A DNA stretch of 33,314 nt, taken from positions 1-33,314 of the forward strand of contig JAZLBL010000008.1 of the NCBI GenBank assembly GCA_045613685.1, given 5' to 3'. The notes under the pieces were generated by a model. That model was not told the DNA's origin and made no database searches. It was given only the letters and a program-made list of their open reading frames with translations. Source of the DNA: Fimenecus sp045613685. Lineage in GTDB: Bacteria; Bacillota; Clostridia; Oscillospirales; Acutalibacteraceae. A program made the translations under genes and the position numbers. The stretch's first letter is position 1; each line of letters begins with the position of its first letter. Shown piece by piece: positions 32,328 through 33,314 of the stretch.

Positions 32328-33314
32328 ATGCAGAAAAAGACCGTTGCTCTTACAGGCTCATCAGGTACTATGGGATGGGCTGGTTTTAAAGAGCTTTACG
32401 CAAAAAAAGATAAGTTCAACATTGTTGTCCTTAACCGTGACAGTAAGAAAAACCGTGAAAAGTTTGCGGCTTATGAAAACGACCCTGCTGTTAAGCTTGT
32501 TTGGGGTGACCTTACAAATTACGAAGACGTTCTCGAAATGGTAAATGGTGCTGACTACGTTCTTCACGTTGGTGGTATGGTTTCTCCTGCTGCTGACTAT
32601 TATCCTGTAAAGACACAGAAGACAAATGTTGCTGCTGCTCAGAACATTGTTAACGCTGTTAAAGCACAGCCAAATCCTGATGCAGTTAAAGTTGTTTACA
32701 TAGGTACAGTTGCTGAAACAGGTGACAGAAATGCTCCTGTACATTGGGCAAGAACAGGTGACCCTATTAAAATCAGTGTTTATGACCACTATGCAATCAG
32801 TAAAGTAAAAGCTGAAGCAGTTTTTGCTGAATCAGGTCTTAAATATTGGGTATCACTTCGTCAGTCAGGTATCCTTTATCCTGCAATCCTTAAAAATATG
32901 GAACCAATTATGTATCACGTTCCAATCAATGGTGTTCTTGAATGGGCAACTGTTGAAGATTCAGGTCGACTTCTTGCAAATGTTTGTGGTGACGATATTC
33001 CTGAAGAATTCTGGAGAAACTTCTATAACATTGGTTCAGGTGAAGAGTACAGAATTACAAACTTTGAGTTCGAAGAACTCCTTCTTGGTACATTAGGACT
33101 TGGTTCACCTAAGAAACTTTTCGACCCACATTGGTTTACAACTCGTAACTTCCACGGTCAGTGGTACTATGATGGTGACAAGCTTGAAAAATATTGCCAT
33201 TTCCGTGCTAATATTCCTGTTAAGCAGTACTTCAAGAATATGATGAACAATGTTGAATGGTTCTATAAGCTTGCATTCCTTGCAAAACCATTTGCATTTG
33301 CTGTTAAGCCATTT
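32328..33314 (+). CDS. NAD-dependent epimerase/dehydratase-like protein (extended SDR), 3' partial
   Basis: The frame is open from ATG 32328 to the window end (329 residues, incomplete). The N-terminal Rossmann fold starts VALTGSSGTMGWAG with the nucleotide loop G10-x2-G13-x2-G16. A WGDLTNYEDV segment follows, with the acidic residue expected after the second strand pair. The catalytic pair Tyr155-x3-Lys159 lies in YDHYAISKVKAE and T127 is in YIGTVAETG. This is the extended SDR pattern. The part beyond residue 270, rich in Phe, Trp and Tyr, is not typical of sugar epimerases and suggests a distinct subgroup. ATG 32328 is chosen because GGGGGT lies 6 bases upstream; an in-frame ATG at 32301 sits at the predicted transcription start. 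The substrate cannot be told from the sequence. Confidence 0.8.
   Translation, partial: MQKKTVALTGSSGTMGWAGFKELYAKKDKFNIVVLNRDSKKNREKFAAYENDPAVKLVWGDLTNYEDVLEMVNGADYVLHVGGMVSPAADYYPVKTQKTNVAAAQNIVNAVKAQPNPDAVKVVYIGTVAETGDRNAPVHWARTGDPIKISVYDHYAISKVKAEAVFAESGLKYWVSLRQSGILYPAILKNMEPIMYHVPINGVLEWATVEDSGRLLANVCGDDIPEEFWRNFYNIGSGEEYRITNFEFEELLLGTLGLGSPKKLFDPHWFTTRNFHGQWYYDGDKLEKYCHFRANIPVKQYFKNMMNNVEWFYKLAFLAKPFAFAVKPF

Noticed and set aside
1..33314. Mobile elements, CRISPR arrays, defence systems, tRNA or rRNA genes
   Set aside because: No transposase, integrase, repeat array, clover-leaf or rRNA sequence was seen; nearly all sequence is assigned to core genes.

Overview
The window is an AT-rich chromosomal segment from a low-GC Gram-positive bacterium, most likely a Clostridia member of the Ruminococcaceae/Oscillospirales type. 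This rests on several things seen here: strong AGGAGG-like ribosome binding sites, a TepA–UppP–FtsK/SpoIIIE neighbourhood, a one-piece clade II PurL, a split PurH/PurO ending of purine synthesis, an AbrB-like zinc-ribbon regulator and a Rex regulator. The taxonomic placement is inference. Coding density is very high. No gene-free stretch exceeds 300 bases, and I saw no mobile element, CRISPR array, tRNA or rRNA.

Region 1 (1-7109, plus strand) is a pyrimidine operon: carB (5' end cut by the window edge), pyrK, pyrD, pyrF, pyrE, pyrB, pyrI. Genes overlap or lie a few bases apart. The exception is carB–pyrK, where a strong hairpin sits in front of pyrK. pyrC is not in the window and carA is probably upstream of it.

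Region 2 (about 7173-18619, plus strand) is a purine operon behind a consensus promoter and a clear ZTP (pfl) riboswitch with an overlapping terminator-like hairpin. The order is purE, purC, purF, purM, purN, purO, purH (formyltransferase only), purD, purL. With PurB and possibly PurK from elsewhere this makes IMP from PRPP. The PurF is unusual: its phosphoribosyltransferase half and iron-sulfur ligands are intact, but the glutaminase nucleophile cysteine and other glutaminase residues are gone.

Region 3 (18620-18997) holds a small AbrB-like gene. Its promoter lies between two perfect 13-base inverted repeats, the second of which contains the ribosome binding site. A bidirectional terminator follows.

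Region 4 (19008-22836, minus strand) is an acn-icd-rex operon: aconitase, isocitrate dehydrogenase and the NADH-sensing repressor Rex. A Rex-like palindrome overlaps the acn promoter, which suggests redox feedback on the oxidative branch that leads to 2-oxoglutarate.

Region 5 (22877-30123, plus strand) is an envelope and chromosome-segregation cluster: tepA, uppP, ftsK/spoIIIE, ygiQ-like radical SAM, a membrane-anchored ComEC-like metallo-beta-lactamase hydrolase and a small DUF3006 protein. The last four are tightly overlapped.

Region 6 (30139-33314, plus strand) is rpsB-tsf, with its own promoter, a structured leader and a terminator. It is followed by a separately promoted NAD-dependent epimerase-like gene cut by the window end.

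Overall this is mostly core metabolism and housekeeping. The most unusual signals are the glutaminase-dead PurF, the promoter-in-hairpin arrangement before the AbrB-like gene, the rex linkage to acn-icd, and the folded leaders before rpsB and pyrK.
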